A DNA stretch of 64,000 nt from Undibacterium sp049340185 (GTDB taxonomy: Bacteria; Pseudomonadota; Gammaproteobacteria; Burkholderiales; Burkholderiaceae_D): positions 558,001 to 622,000 of the forward strand of contig NZ_JBMPPC010000001.1 in NCBI RefSeq assembly GCF_049340185.1, written 5' to 3'. Shown piece after piece: positions 36,670 through 43,528 of this stretch. Position 1 is the first letter of the stretch. The number at the start of each line of letters is the position of its first letter. The notes below the pieces were generated by a model. That model did not search any database and had not been told where the DNA came from. It saw only the letters and a list, made by a program, of their open reading frames with translations. A program made the position numbers and the translations under genes.

Positions 36670-37251
36670 TCATTCATCGTCCGGCACTATTTTATCGACA
36701 AAGGCCGGATCACCCGTGAACAACAACTGATCGAGACGATCGCGCAGACTGCGTGCCATTTCTTTACCTTTTGCCTTCAGGATTGCCTCGATATACGTGT
36801 TTCTTAATGCACGAAAATCGTCAATTGTCGCAGCGCGCTCCACTTTGAGTTGAAGTGTAAAACCTCGCAGCCCAAGCGTACTTTTTATCGTTTCATTGAA
36901 AAATGTGTGCAAGGCTTGAATGCGTTTCGATTCATCGAGCAGGTCGGCTGGATTAATCGGGATATCTATGTCAGCTACCGAACTTATAGGGGCGACAGGG
37001 ACTGCATCAATAACGTCGACTTCAACAGGAGGGTCTGCAAACAAAGGCGCAGTGATGAACTCCTGATCCAGCAACTCTTGAATATGCTGCCCGGTCAACC
37101 CCAAGGCACTGACTTTTTTCAGCAACTCTTCTTCGGTTTGCTTACCGTCAATCATCACGAGCAAACTTCTCATTCGGGACGCGAGCTGATACTTGCGTGT
37201 CGCAATCTCTTCGCGACCTTTGTCGCTTTTATCGTAGATAGTGTTGCGCAT
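36670..37251 (-). CDS. Hypothetical protein
   Basis: A 193-residue soluble protein without a domain I can name. The first 75 residues are helical and basic with the pattern RSLLVMIDGKQTEEELLKKVSALG, which resembles the winged-helix-like modules found in some response-regulator partners. A Pro/Val/Asp-rich linker (about 75-105) leads to a helical C-terminal half. It faces ybiT and lies behind feoB, with its own promoter region. Reading frame and codon use look like a real gene. Confidence 0.8.
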   Translation of the reverse strand: MRNTIYDKSDKGREEIATRKYQLASRMRSLLVMIDGKQTEEELLKKVSALGLTGQHIQELLDQEFITAPLFADPPVEVDVIDAVPVAPISSVADIDIPINPADLLDESKRIQALHTFFNETIKSTLGLRGFTLQLKVERAATIDDFRALRNTYIEAILKAKGKEMARSLRDRLDQLLFTGDPAFVDKIVPDDE

Positions 37252-37388
37252 AGTGGATTTGTAATTGTGTCTCGGATACGCACCGATAGTCGCTGGCAGG
37301 AAAATTTATTGCAACCAGTGATGCTTATAATTGCCAACAGGATACATCAATTAACAGTGACTTTCCATGTTAACAAATGAGCATAATG

Positions 37389-37667
37389 TCACCTTCTTAC
37401 AAATCTGACTGGCTTTTCAACAATCTTATTTACATTGTCAGCCAATTGATTTTTTGCCTCGCCTGTTTGTGCCGATGAGTCGCAAGAGCCGCAGGAAGAA
37501 CAACCGCTTCCACAGCCCCCAGCACGCGCGCCGAGAACGGAAGCCAATTTAGGCGAGTATGGTGAAATCCAGACCATCAGACCTTGCTTGATAGTCGAGG
37601 GCATCCACTTAATAATAAGATAGATGGATGCAGCAACTAAAATCAACATCGTGACCACAGTTTGCAT
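37389..37667 (-). CDS. FeoB-associated Cys-rich membrane protein
   Basis: A 92-residue protein with one N-terminal membrane helix (about residues 1-22) and a Cys/Gly-rich middle (GGCGSGCSSCGSC). It starts 1 base after the feoB stop codon region, so it is coupled to feoB. Small Cys-rich proteins with this layout are often the third gene of feoAB operons in betaproteobacteria (DUF6587-like) and may take the place of FeoC. The start at 37667 is chosen because the longer frame to 37733 overlaps feoB. Confidence 0.82.
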   Translation of the reverse strand: MQTVVTMLILVAASIYLIIKWMPSTIKQGLMVWISPYSPKLASVLGARAGGCGSGCSSCGSCDSSAQTGEAKNQLADNVNKIVEKPVRFVRR

Positions 37668-37668
37668 A

Positions 37669-39558
37669 TCAGCTTCCGAGGAAAAAGCGTGAGACGTTAT
37701 AAGTGACGAAGGAGGCAAAATACGCCAGACCAAATAAATATCCCGCCATCAGTAGCGGGTAGCGCAGAGTATTCGTCTCACGCCTCACCACACTAAGCGT
37801 CGCAATACACTGCGGGGCAAATACATACCAGGCCAATAAAGACAGGGCAGTGGGCAATGACCAGGAGTGCGCAATTAATGGTTCCAGACTACTGGCCAAT
37901 TCCTCTCCGGACTGAGATAAAGCGTACACGGTACCCAGTGCCGCAACCGCAACCTCGCGTGCCGCCAAGCCAGGAACCAGCGCAATACAAATTTGCCAGT
38001 TAAAACCGATAGGTGCGAATATCAACTCCAATCCGCGGCCCAATATGCCTGCAATGCTGTAATAAATCGCTGGATGGTTCGCATTTTCTGGTGCCCCGGG
38101 AAAACTACTCAAAAACCACAGCAATATCATCAATGCCAGAATAATTGTCCCAACCCGGGTAGTAAAAATCTTGATTCGCTCCCACAAACCCAACACCAAG
38201 TTACGTGAGTTAGGAAAGCGGTAATCCGGCAATTCCAGCATTAAAGCCTGCGGCTCGCTAGTACCCCATTTTTTCTTCAGCACAAACGCTACCGCCATGG
38301 CTGACACAATGCCCGCAAGGTAGAGTAAAAATAAAACTAAGCCCTGCAAACTTAACCAGCCCCCAATCATCTTAGGAGGTATAAACGCAGCAATGATCAA
38401 GGCATAAACCGGCAACCGGGCAGAGCAGGTCATTAATGGCGCAATCATGATTGTGACCAGACGATCTCGCTGATTCTGTATTGTCCGTGTCGCCATAATG
38501 CCGGGAATAGCGCAAGCAAAACTTGACAATAAAGGGATAAAAGCACGGCCAGACAAGCCCACTTTACCCATCACCCGATCCAGTAAAAACGCGGCTCTTG
38601 GCAAATAACCCGAATCTTCCATCACCAGAATAAAGAAGAATAAAATGACAATCTGAGGTAAAAACACCAACACACTACCAGCACCGCCGATGACACCCTT
38701 AACGAGCAAGCCCTGCAGCATTCCTTCTTGCATATTGGCTTCAACAAACGCCCCCGTAGCATCCACAGCGGACTTGATCAAGTCCATAGGCATCTGAGCC
38801 CATGCAAAGACAGCCTGAAAAACCAGGAACATCAGCACCGCAAAAATGAGTGGGCCGACTACAGGATGCAAGACAAAGCTATCTATTTTATAACTGAAAT
38901 GATGATCCGTACTGGCAGCATAAGAGACACAACGGTCCAGAATGGCATTCGCCTCGGCTTGAATTATTTCGGGAGATATCTGACTGAAATCATGCGCTGT
39001 ATTTGCGCCAGTGGTGGATGGCTGTTTAAGATGCTGGGCGAATACCTCCAGCTTATCTAGCAAAAGGTCGATCCCTTTATGGTCCACCGCGATTGTTTCA
39101 ACGACTGGAATTCCTAATGACTCCTGAAGCAAATCAATATCAATAGCAATGTGACGCTTCTTCGCGACGTCCATCATATTGACGGCCAAGATCATTGGCA
39201 TGCCGATATTTTTTAATTCCAGCGCGACTCTCAGGCCACGCTTCAGATTTGTCGCATCCACCACGCAAACCACAACATCGGGAACAGGCTCATCAGAACG
39301 CTGCCCGGTGATTACATCTTGAGTGATTTTTTCGTCAGGAGTAATTGCATTCAGACTGTACGTGCCGGGCAAATCCAGCACATTCCAGAATCGGCCGGCA
39401 GGGGAGCGAAACTTTCCTTCTTTACGCTCAATCGTGACACCAGCATAGTTCGCTACTTTTTGGCGCGCACCTGTCAGTCGATTAAATAAAGCTGTTTTCC
39501 CACAATTCGGATTACCAACTAAAGCGATACGTGGCACTACTAATTCAGCATGACTCAT
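37669..39558 (-). CDS. feoB: Ferrous iron transporter B
   Basis: A 629-residue Fe(II) transporter. The N-terminal G-domain has G1 GNPNCGKT (about residues 16-23), G3 DLPGTY and an NMMD G4-like motif. The membrane part begins near residue 220 and contains two Gate-type regions with the conserved LLSSFACAIPGIMATR. The length is at the short end of the family (610-770). It overlaps feoA by one base and precedes the Cys-rich gene. Confidence 0.95.
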   Translation of the reverse strand: MSHAELVVPRIALVGNPNCGKTALFNRLTGARQKVANYAGVTIERKEGKFRSPAGRFWNVLDLPGTYSLNAITPDEKITQDVITGQRSDEPVPDVVVCVVDATNLKRGLRVALELKNIGMPMILAVNMMDVAKKRHIAIDIDLLQESLGIPVVETIAVDHKGIDLLLDKLEVFAQHLKQPSTTGANTAHDFSQISPEIIQAEANAILDRCVSYAASTDHHFSYKIDSFVLHPVVGPLIFAVLMFLVFQAVFAWAQMPMDLIKSAVDATGAFVEANMQEGMLQGLLVKGVIGGAGSVLVFLPQIVILFFFILVMEDSGYLPRAAFLLDRVMGKVGLSGRAFIPLLSSFACAIPGIMATRTIQNQRDRLVTIMIAPLMTCSARLPVYALIIAAFIPPKMIGGWLSLQGLVLFLLYLAGIVSAMAVAFVLKKKWGTSEPQALMLELPDYRFPNSRNLVLGLWERIKIFTTRVGTIILALMILLWFLSSFPGAPENANHPAIYYSIAGILGRGLELIFAPIGFNWQICIALVPGLAAREVAVAALGTVYALSQSGEELASSLEPLIAHSWSLPTALSLLAWYVFAPQCIATLSVVRRETNTLRYPLLMAGYLFGLAYFASFVTYNVSRFFLGS

Positions 39559-39848
39559 TAAACAATTCCAGCTTTAGCAACACCGATAAAGGCGGCCTCA
39601 AATCGACGCAAAGCAAAAGTAGACTGACCAATCCGCACAGCAAGCGGCTCACCACCAAAGTAACCTTTGTGCAAGATTTTGACCGATTCACCTTTTACAA
39701 AGCCCAGTTCTTTCAAGCGGCGAATCACATCAAAGCTTGTTTTTGACTGATCAGCTTGCGATCCGACAACATCAGTAACAACAGCAAAATCCCCAACCTT
39801 GAGGCTATCGAGGGTAACAGTGTCAGTTTTTGCGGAAAAACTGCTCAT
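39558..39848 (-). CDS. feoA: Ferrous iron transport protein A
   Basis: A 96-residue SH3-like FeoA protein that supports FeoB. The motif LKELGFVKGESVKILHKGYFGGEPLAVRIGQSTFALRRFEA matches the FeoA fold, although I give it here only as the pieces LKELGFVKGE and FALRRFEA as key parts. It starts the feoA-feoB-Cys-rich operon behind a Fur box. Confidence 0.93.
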   Translation of the reverse strand: MSSFSAKTDTVTLDSLKVGDFAVVTDVVGSQADQSKTSFDVIRRLKELGFVKGESVKILHKGYFGGEPLAVRIGQSTFALRRFEAAFIGVAKAGIV

Positions 39849-39878
39849 AGTGAATTTCCTTGCAGGCTAAAGCTAAAT

Positions 39879-39897
39879 GATAATGAGAATATATATC
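39879..39897. promoter_or_regulatory. Fur box before feoA
   Basis: GATAATGAGAATATATATC matches the classical 19-bp Fur consensus at 15 of 19 positions by direct comparison. It lies 31 bases before the feoA start codon, so iron repression of the operon is likely. Confidence 0.75.
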
Positions 39898-39970
39898 AAT
39901 ATGAATTAGCATTCAAGCGATAAGCAAGTTTGGGGCTGGCAATCTGAGGATTACTTGAGCAAGAGTAAAT

Positions 39971-40235
39971 GATGGTCGAGTTTTCTTATGGAGAGGTTTA
40001 ATTAAGCATCTCCGTATTTAACACTACATATATTATGAAAGAGTCCCTGACAGCCTATGCAATCAGAATAAAAAATTGTTTCAGCGCGACAAGTGAAGGG
40101 GCTGACAGACGATCCAAACTTTGATACTTCGACTTGTCCATCAATTGATGAAGGTACTCTTTCGCCCGCCCTAGCTAAGAACTTTTCGGATCGAAAAAGG
40201 GCAGTAATTCTTTATCTTGAGGGAAAGGCCGGACG
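39971..40235 (+). pseudogene. Decayed, permuted remnant of a tniA-like transposase gene
   Basis: Two pieces match the intact transposase gene at 47512. Piece one (39971-40030) matches the gene near 47770-47829, for instance through TTAATTAAGCATCTCCGTAT. Piece two (40057-40235) matches the first 180 bases; its translation keeps KGLTDDPNFD and RKRAVILYLEG but has a stop at codon 5. The pieces are in the reverse of their order in the intact gene. The level of mismatch suggests an older, diverged copy. Confidence 0.8.
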
Positions 40236-40255
40236 GGCTTTAATTTATGGTTTTC

Positions 40256-40639
40256 TTATTTGACATAATATAAAGTGCTTTCAGCCGAAACGTAAGCGGG
40301 GTGCGCTTCTCCGCTCGATGGTGTCAAAAATAAATTGACAGCCAAAAGAATTCCTAGGGCAGCACTAGCACTCTGTGTTGCCCTCATCATAAAAACTTCA
40401 AACAGGCTTTTTTGACCCGTCTTTTCTGCGCGGTCAATGCAAGCCGCGCCAATTACTGGTAGTGGGTCTACACCTAAATCAAGCGCAACAGCTAAGCACA
40501 TTTCATCGTCCATTACTCGGCTTCCGCTCATGTATTGGCTAATCGTTCCTGTCGATTTTTTCAGATGTAAGGCTAGCTGCCTATCGTTCATCAAGCCGTG
40601 TTTTGCTTTTACTTCTTCCAAATATTTCACGCTTTTCAT
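40256..40639 (-). CDS. Phage HTH regulator (DUF3693-like) with C-terminal hydrophobic segment
   Basis: A 127-residue protein whose first 65 residues form a Cro/C1-type helix-turn-helix (LMNDRQLALHLKKSTGTISQY), with the DDEMCLAVALDLGVDPL segment seen in DUF3693 regulators of filamentous phages. A hydrophobic stretch (about 88-107) follows, so it may be membrane-attached. It is transcribed away from the replication gene, as RstR-like repressors are. I start at the Met at 40639; a longer frame to 40906 covers the operator region and is unlikely. Confidence 0.8.
   Translation of the reverse strand: MKSVKYLEEVKAKHGLMNDRQLALHLKKSTGTISQYMSGSRVMDDEMCLAVALDLGVDPLPVIGAACIDRAEKTGQKSLFEVFMMRATQSASAALGILLAVNLFLTPSSGEAHPAYVSAESTLYYVK
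40258..40268 (-). other. XerD-arm-like sequence at the left prophage edge
   Basis: On the minus strand the sequence TTATGTCAAAT differs by one base from the XerD arm TTATGTTAAAT of enterobacterial dif. No matching XerC arm is seen at the expected distance. It lies at the end of the regulator gene where a phage-chromosome junction would be expected. Confidence 0.3.
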
Positions 40640-40667
40640 AAATATCCTCTTGACGGTTGCTCTCACA

Positions 40668-40698
40668 TGAGTGCATGCTCTCGCTTGAGTGCACTCAA
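40668..40698. promoter_or_regulatory. Repressor operators of the inovirus
   Basis: TGAGTGCATG (40668-40677) and the perfect palindrome TTGAGTGCACTCAA (40685-40698) share the core TGAGTGCA. They lie between the divergent regulator and the first rightward gene. An exact third copy of TGAGTGCATG lies at 41186. Confidence 0.6.
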
Positions 40699-40723
40699 TT
40701 GAGAGAACAAGGCGAACTTTATC

Positions 40724-40879
40724 ATGAAACAGGCGCAAGACAAGTTTACCCGTGACGCATTTGAGACACCTCGCGTAGGCCGTCCTCCAAAACTCAATGC
40801 AAAAACACCTGCGCAGAGAGCGCAAGAGTACCGCGCAAGACAAAAAGCCAAGAAATTTAACTTTTTGAATAACGACTAA
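40724..40879 (+). CDS. Small basic phage protein with a GRPPK motif
   Basis: A 51-residue protein, rich in Lys, Arg and Gln, containing VGRPPKLNAKTPAQRAQEYR. The GRPPK piece resembles an AT-hook-like minor-groove contact, so DNA binding is plausible. It is the first rightward gene after the operator region and is followed 25 bases later by the next frame. Too short for many gene finders; I rate it real because of position and composition. Confidence 0.6.
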   Translation: MKQAQDKFTRDAFETPRVGRPPKLNAKTPAQRAQEYRARQKAKKFNFLNND

Positions 40880-40904
40880 TTTCCGTGACGCGTCACATAA
40901 ATTC

Positions 40905-41354
40905 ATGAAACCTTCCAGCGTATTTACTTGGCAAGTTGTCTGTCGTGCAGGGGTTCTCTCCTATGGCACGACGAGCGATTTTCTTGCGCTGTTCATTCGC
41001 GTTAAAGCATCACGTGACTCCTGGTCAAAGGTTTTCCCTAATCGCTCCATTCGCACCGCTTTTTACTATCCATCTGGTGATCGTGTCTCCTTACATGACA
41101 TCAAAGCGGCACTTCGTGCCTTAGCAGATAAAAACCTCTCAAATACTGTCGCCGCAAGGGCAAATTTAGCGTCTCAGTTGCGTTCTGAGTGCATGGGCGC
41201 GGGGCGACTTGTTCGCCCAAGCCCAAGCGCTCAAAACGCATTTTTTAGCGTCAGCGCCGAGCGCGATTTTTGTCAGGCGAGCGTGGTAGCACCGCCTGAC
41301 AGTCCCGATTTAGGGAATTTGAATAAATCCATGATGACAGAAGTGATTTGTTAA
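40905..41354 (+). CDS. Hypothetical phage protein or non-coding origin region
   Basis: An open frame of 149 codons just before the replication gene. The middle (VSLHDIKAALRALADKNLSNTVAARANLASQL) looks like protein, but the last third overlaps strong hairpins (GGGCGA/TCGCCC at 41202-41218; GTCAGGCG/CGCCTGAC at 41272-41300) and a repressor half-site at 41186. The region could be the phage intergenic origin with a short gene in front. I recognise no family. Confidence 0.4.
   Translation: MKPSSVFTWQVVCRAGVLSYGTTSDFLALFIRVKASRDSWSKVFPNRSIRTAFYYPSGDRVSLHDIKAALRALADKNLSNTVAARANLASQLRSECMGAGRLVRPSPSAQNAFFSVSAERDFCQASVVAPPDSPDLGNLNKSMMTEVIC
41202..41300 (+). other. Hairpin cluster before the phage replication gene
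   Basis: Two perfect stems lie here: GGGCGA-N5-TCGCCC (41202-41218) and GTCAGGCG-N13-CGCCTGAC (41272-41300). Filamentous phages carry origins and a packaging hairpin in such structured regions. Assignment as origin is inference. Confidence 0.4.
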
Positions 41355-41358
41355 AAAC

Positions 41359-42549
41359 ATGGCATACGACACCATCAAATTAAAGTCACCAGCCCTCGAT
41401 CGATCTCTGATTCGTCGTGTTGAAGAGCAATGCATTTTGCGTTCCGGTGAAGACATGGCTAGTGGTGAAGTTCTGTATGAATTGTTTGCCGGTGAATTGC
41501 TTGGTTCTTGGGATGCTCGCATTTCGGTCATTCCAAAGTATGAAGACTGGATCGTCAATAAAAACGGTCGCCCTGAGCTGGTGCCTACTGAGCCTTATCT
41601 CTTGATTGAAGCGTCAGTCCACAAAATTTTTCACGGCCATAACGTTTATGGTGGCTCAACTAATTTTCTTCAGGTCTGCCGTGACTTCGTCGCGTTTGTT
41701 TCTGAGTTGCTTGATACCGATTTGCCACACGCGGATATTTGGACTGTCCATCGTGTCGACGTGGCCTTGGTCTACCGACTATCAAAGCCGGCGTGCAAAG
41801 AATTTTTCGATGGAATTCAATTACTTAGCTTCCCACGTAGAAAGAAGGGATCAGCTAAATACGATATGGCGGTGTACTTCGCTGGCAAGACAACGACAGT
41901 GAAGTTCTATCACAAGGGTACTGAATTCCAAGTCCATGAGCGTAGTCGTTTGCGCGGCTATTTCACTAATTTAATGACGCATCTGCACGGTGCGGACGAT
42001 CCTCAAAATCGTCAAAGAGTGCAAAGAAAAATCGATGCTCTGCAACGGTTGGCAGATAGCCGCTTACGTGCTGAGGTCGAAATACATAGCGATAAATTGC
42101 AATACGACTTTGAAAAGAACCCGCGCGTAGATGAGGTCTCTGACGCGTATTTACAGGGTGTGTATGACAAAGAGATAGAGAAGCTACTGCGCGAAGGAAA
42201 ACAAGCCATGAATACGGTCAGAGAATCAAGAGCCGTTCTGTGTCGGCTGCAAAATTTATACGGAAATTCACCTGGTACACGCCTGTACGGATTTTGGTCA
42301 TCGATGGTCACGCTCGGTGATGAAGTCACACGTCAACAATTCGCAAAAACAGTCTTTTATCGTAATCGCAAATTACTTGAAGATGCGGGTGTTTCTTGGC
42401 GCAATTCTGATGTTGTTGTCATCGCCAATGACGCCATTCTTCCTCATGATTTTTCTCCGATTAGATCGGATCGACGCTTGTGTTTTTTACCTGCTCGCAA
42501 TCGTCCAGAATATTCCATCAGCAGGGAACAAATGCGCTTAGCCGCCTAG
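41359..42549 (+). CDS. Phage replication initiation protein, II/X (RstA-like) family
   Basis: A 396-residue protein of the family that nicks double-stranded phage DNA to start rolling-circle replication. Recognised by the start (YDTIKLKSPAL), the VHRVDVALVYRL segment and the later KFYHKGTEF, which provides Tyr and basic residues. The gene comes before the ssDNA-binding protein, as in inoviruses. Length fits pII (about 350-410). Exact catalytic Tyr not assigned. Confidence 0.85.
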   Translation: MAYDTIKLKSPALDRSLIRRVEEQCILRSGEDMASGEVLYELFAGELLGSWDARISVIPKYEDWIVNKNGRPELVPTEPYLLIEASVHKIFHGHNVYGGSTNFLQVCRDFVAFVSELLDTDLPHADIWTVHRVDVALVYRLSKPACKEFFDGIQLLSFPRRKKGSAKYDMAVYFAGKTTTVKFYHKGTEFQVHERSRLRGYFTNLMTHLHGADDPQNRQRVQRKIDALQRLADSRLRAEVEIHSDKLQYDFEKNPRVDEVSDAYLQGVYDKEIEKLLREGKQAMNTVRESRAVLCRLQNLYGNSPGTRLYGFWSSMVTLGDEVTRQQFAKTVFYRNRKLLEDAGVSWRNSDVVVIANDAILPHDFSPIRSDRRLCFLPARNRPEYSISREQMRLAA

Positions 42550-42558
42550 GAAAAAACT

Positions 42559-42891
42559 ATGTCAACGCCTGAACAATTAAACAAACCTGCCGATCGCAAA
42601 GAGCCGACCCCGATGCGCGTCTATGTAAAAGGTCGCATCGAGCAATCACGTCTTTTTGACGGTAGCCGCTTTACGCGAATCATTACACCAGCACCGGATG
42701 CGTATTCGCGTCCGCAAGTGATTGAAATAAAGAGTAAGCAGCGTTTGGGTGAGAAGGGCGACGAAATCGCTGTTGTATGCGCCTTGGGTGGTTATCAGCG
42801 TAAACCTTATCAAGTGACCGATAAAGAGACTGGCGAACGAGTGACGTTGGTTCCTGTTGATCACACTTTGGAAGCGGTAGAACAATCATGA
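42559..42891 (+). CDS. Phage single-stranded DNA-binding protein (pV-like)
   Basis: A 110-residue protein in the position of gene V of filamentous phages. The core MRVYVKGRIEQSRLFDGSRFTRIITPAPD is the beginning of an OB-fold seen in Pf3-like and related ssDNA-binding proteins. It coats the plus strand and switches synthesis to packaging. It overlaps the next small gene by 4 bases. Confidence 0.78.
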   Translation: MSTPEQLNKPADRKEPTPMRVYVKGRIEQSRLFDGSRFTRIITPAPDAYSRPQVIEIKSKQRLGEKGDEIAVVCALGGYQRKPYQVTDKETGERVTLVPVDHTLEAVEQS

Positions 42892-43043
42892 TCGCAGTGA
42901 GCCTAATTCTTTTTTGTTGTCTAGTCGCGTCCTTGTTTGTCTTGGCAAAAATCGCCAACAAAGCAGAAACGCCAATTGCTACTTTGCGTAGTGAAATTGA
43001 GAAAGAGGCAGCCGGTAAATTATGGCTCAGTGCGTACAACTAA
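42888..43043 (+). CDS. Small phage membrane protein
   Basis: A 51-residue protein with one N-terminal membrane helix (IAVSLILFCCLVASLFVLA) and a charged tail. The start overlaps the ssDNA-binding gene by ATGA, and the end overlaps the next gene by 22 bases. The position matches the small gVII/gIX-type minor coat genes of inoviruses. Confidence 0.6.
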   Translation: MIAVSLILFCCLVASLFVLAKIANKAETPIATLRSEIEKEAAGKLWLSAYN

Positions 43044-43273
43044 TACAAGAACAGGACGGGTCTTTAAAGCTCGTTCCTGATTCGCAACCGAGTTTGAGCC
43101 AGTGCAGTTATGTGGTTCAAAGCGGCGCGGAGGTCAGTAATTCGCTAACTGATTTAAGCGTCGATCAAGCTATGCAAATATCCGTTTATGTGGGCGGTTT
43201 ATGGGCGATAGCTTGGACATTCCGACAAATAGCGAGAGTTTTATCTGAAAGAGAAAATCATGAAATTGACTAA
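43022..43273 (+). CDS. Small phage protein, possible minor coat
   Basis: An 83-residue protein with one membrane segment near the C-terminus (ISVYVGGLWAIAWTFRQI). Located directly before the major coat gene and overlapping it by 14 bases. It may be a pVII/pIX-like tip protein; this comes from position and topology only. Confidence 0.65.
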   Translation: MAQCVQLIQEQDGSLKLVPDSQPSLSQCSYVVQSGAEVSNSLTDLSVDQAMQISVYVGGLWAIAWTFRQIARVLSERENHEID

Positions 43274-43463
43274 CAAAATCGTTTTGGGTTTGATTGCTGC
43301 TGGTTCTGTATCTGCTGCAAATGCTGCTGGTTCTATCGATACATCCGCGGTCACTGGTGCAATGTCTGATGCAAGTGCAGCCGTTGCGGTTGTAGGTGCT
43401 GCGTCTTTGGCTGTGCATGTTGGCATCAAAGTGTTTAGCTGGATTCGTCGCGCAATCGCCTAA
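43260..43463 (+). CDS. Inovirus major coat protein (pVIII-like)
   Basis: A 67-residue protein with a signal peptide (LGLIAAGSVSAANA, cleavage probably after ANA) and a mature part of about 44 residues: an acidic N-terminus (GSIDTSAVTGAMSDA), a membrane helix and a basic end (IRRAIA). This is the layout of the pVIII coat of filamentous phages. A strong terminator follows, which is usual behind the major coat gene. Confidence 0.85.
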   Translation: MKLTNKIVLGLIAAGSVSAANAAGSIDTSAVTGAMSDASAAVAVVGAASLAVHVGIKVFSWIRRAIA

Positions 43464-43485
43464 TAGCTTTAAGGGGTTGTTGTGT

Positions 43486-43511
43486 GGGGAGTCCGTGGGG
43501 CTCCCCTTTTT
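43486..43511 (+). terminator. Terminator after the major coat gene
   Basis: GGGGAG pairs with CTCCCC around a 9-base loop and is followed by five T. Filamentous phages place a terminator here to keep coat mRNA abundant over the adhesin mRNA. Confidence 0.75.
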
Positions 43512-43528
43512 ACTTTCGGGATGGAGTT

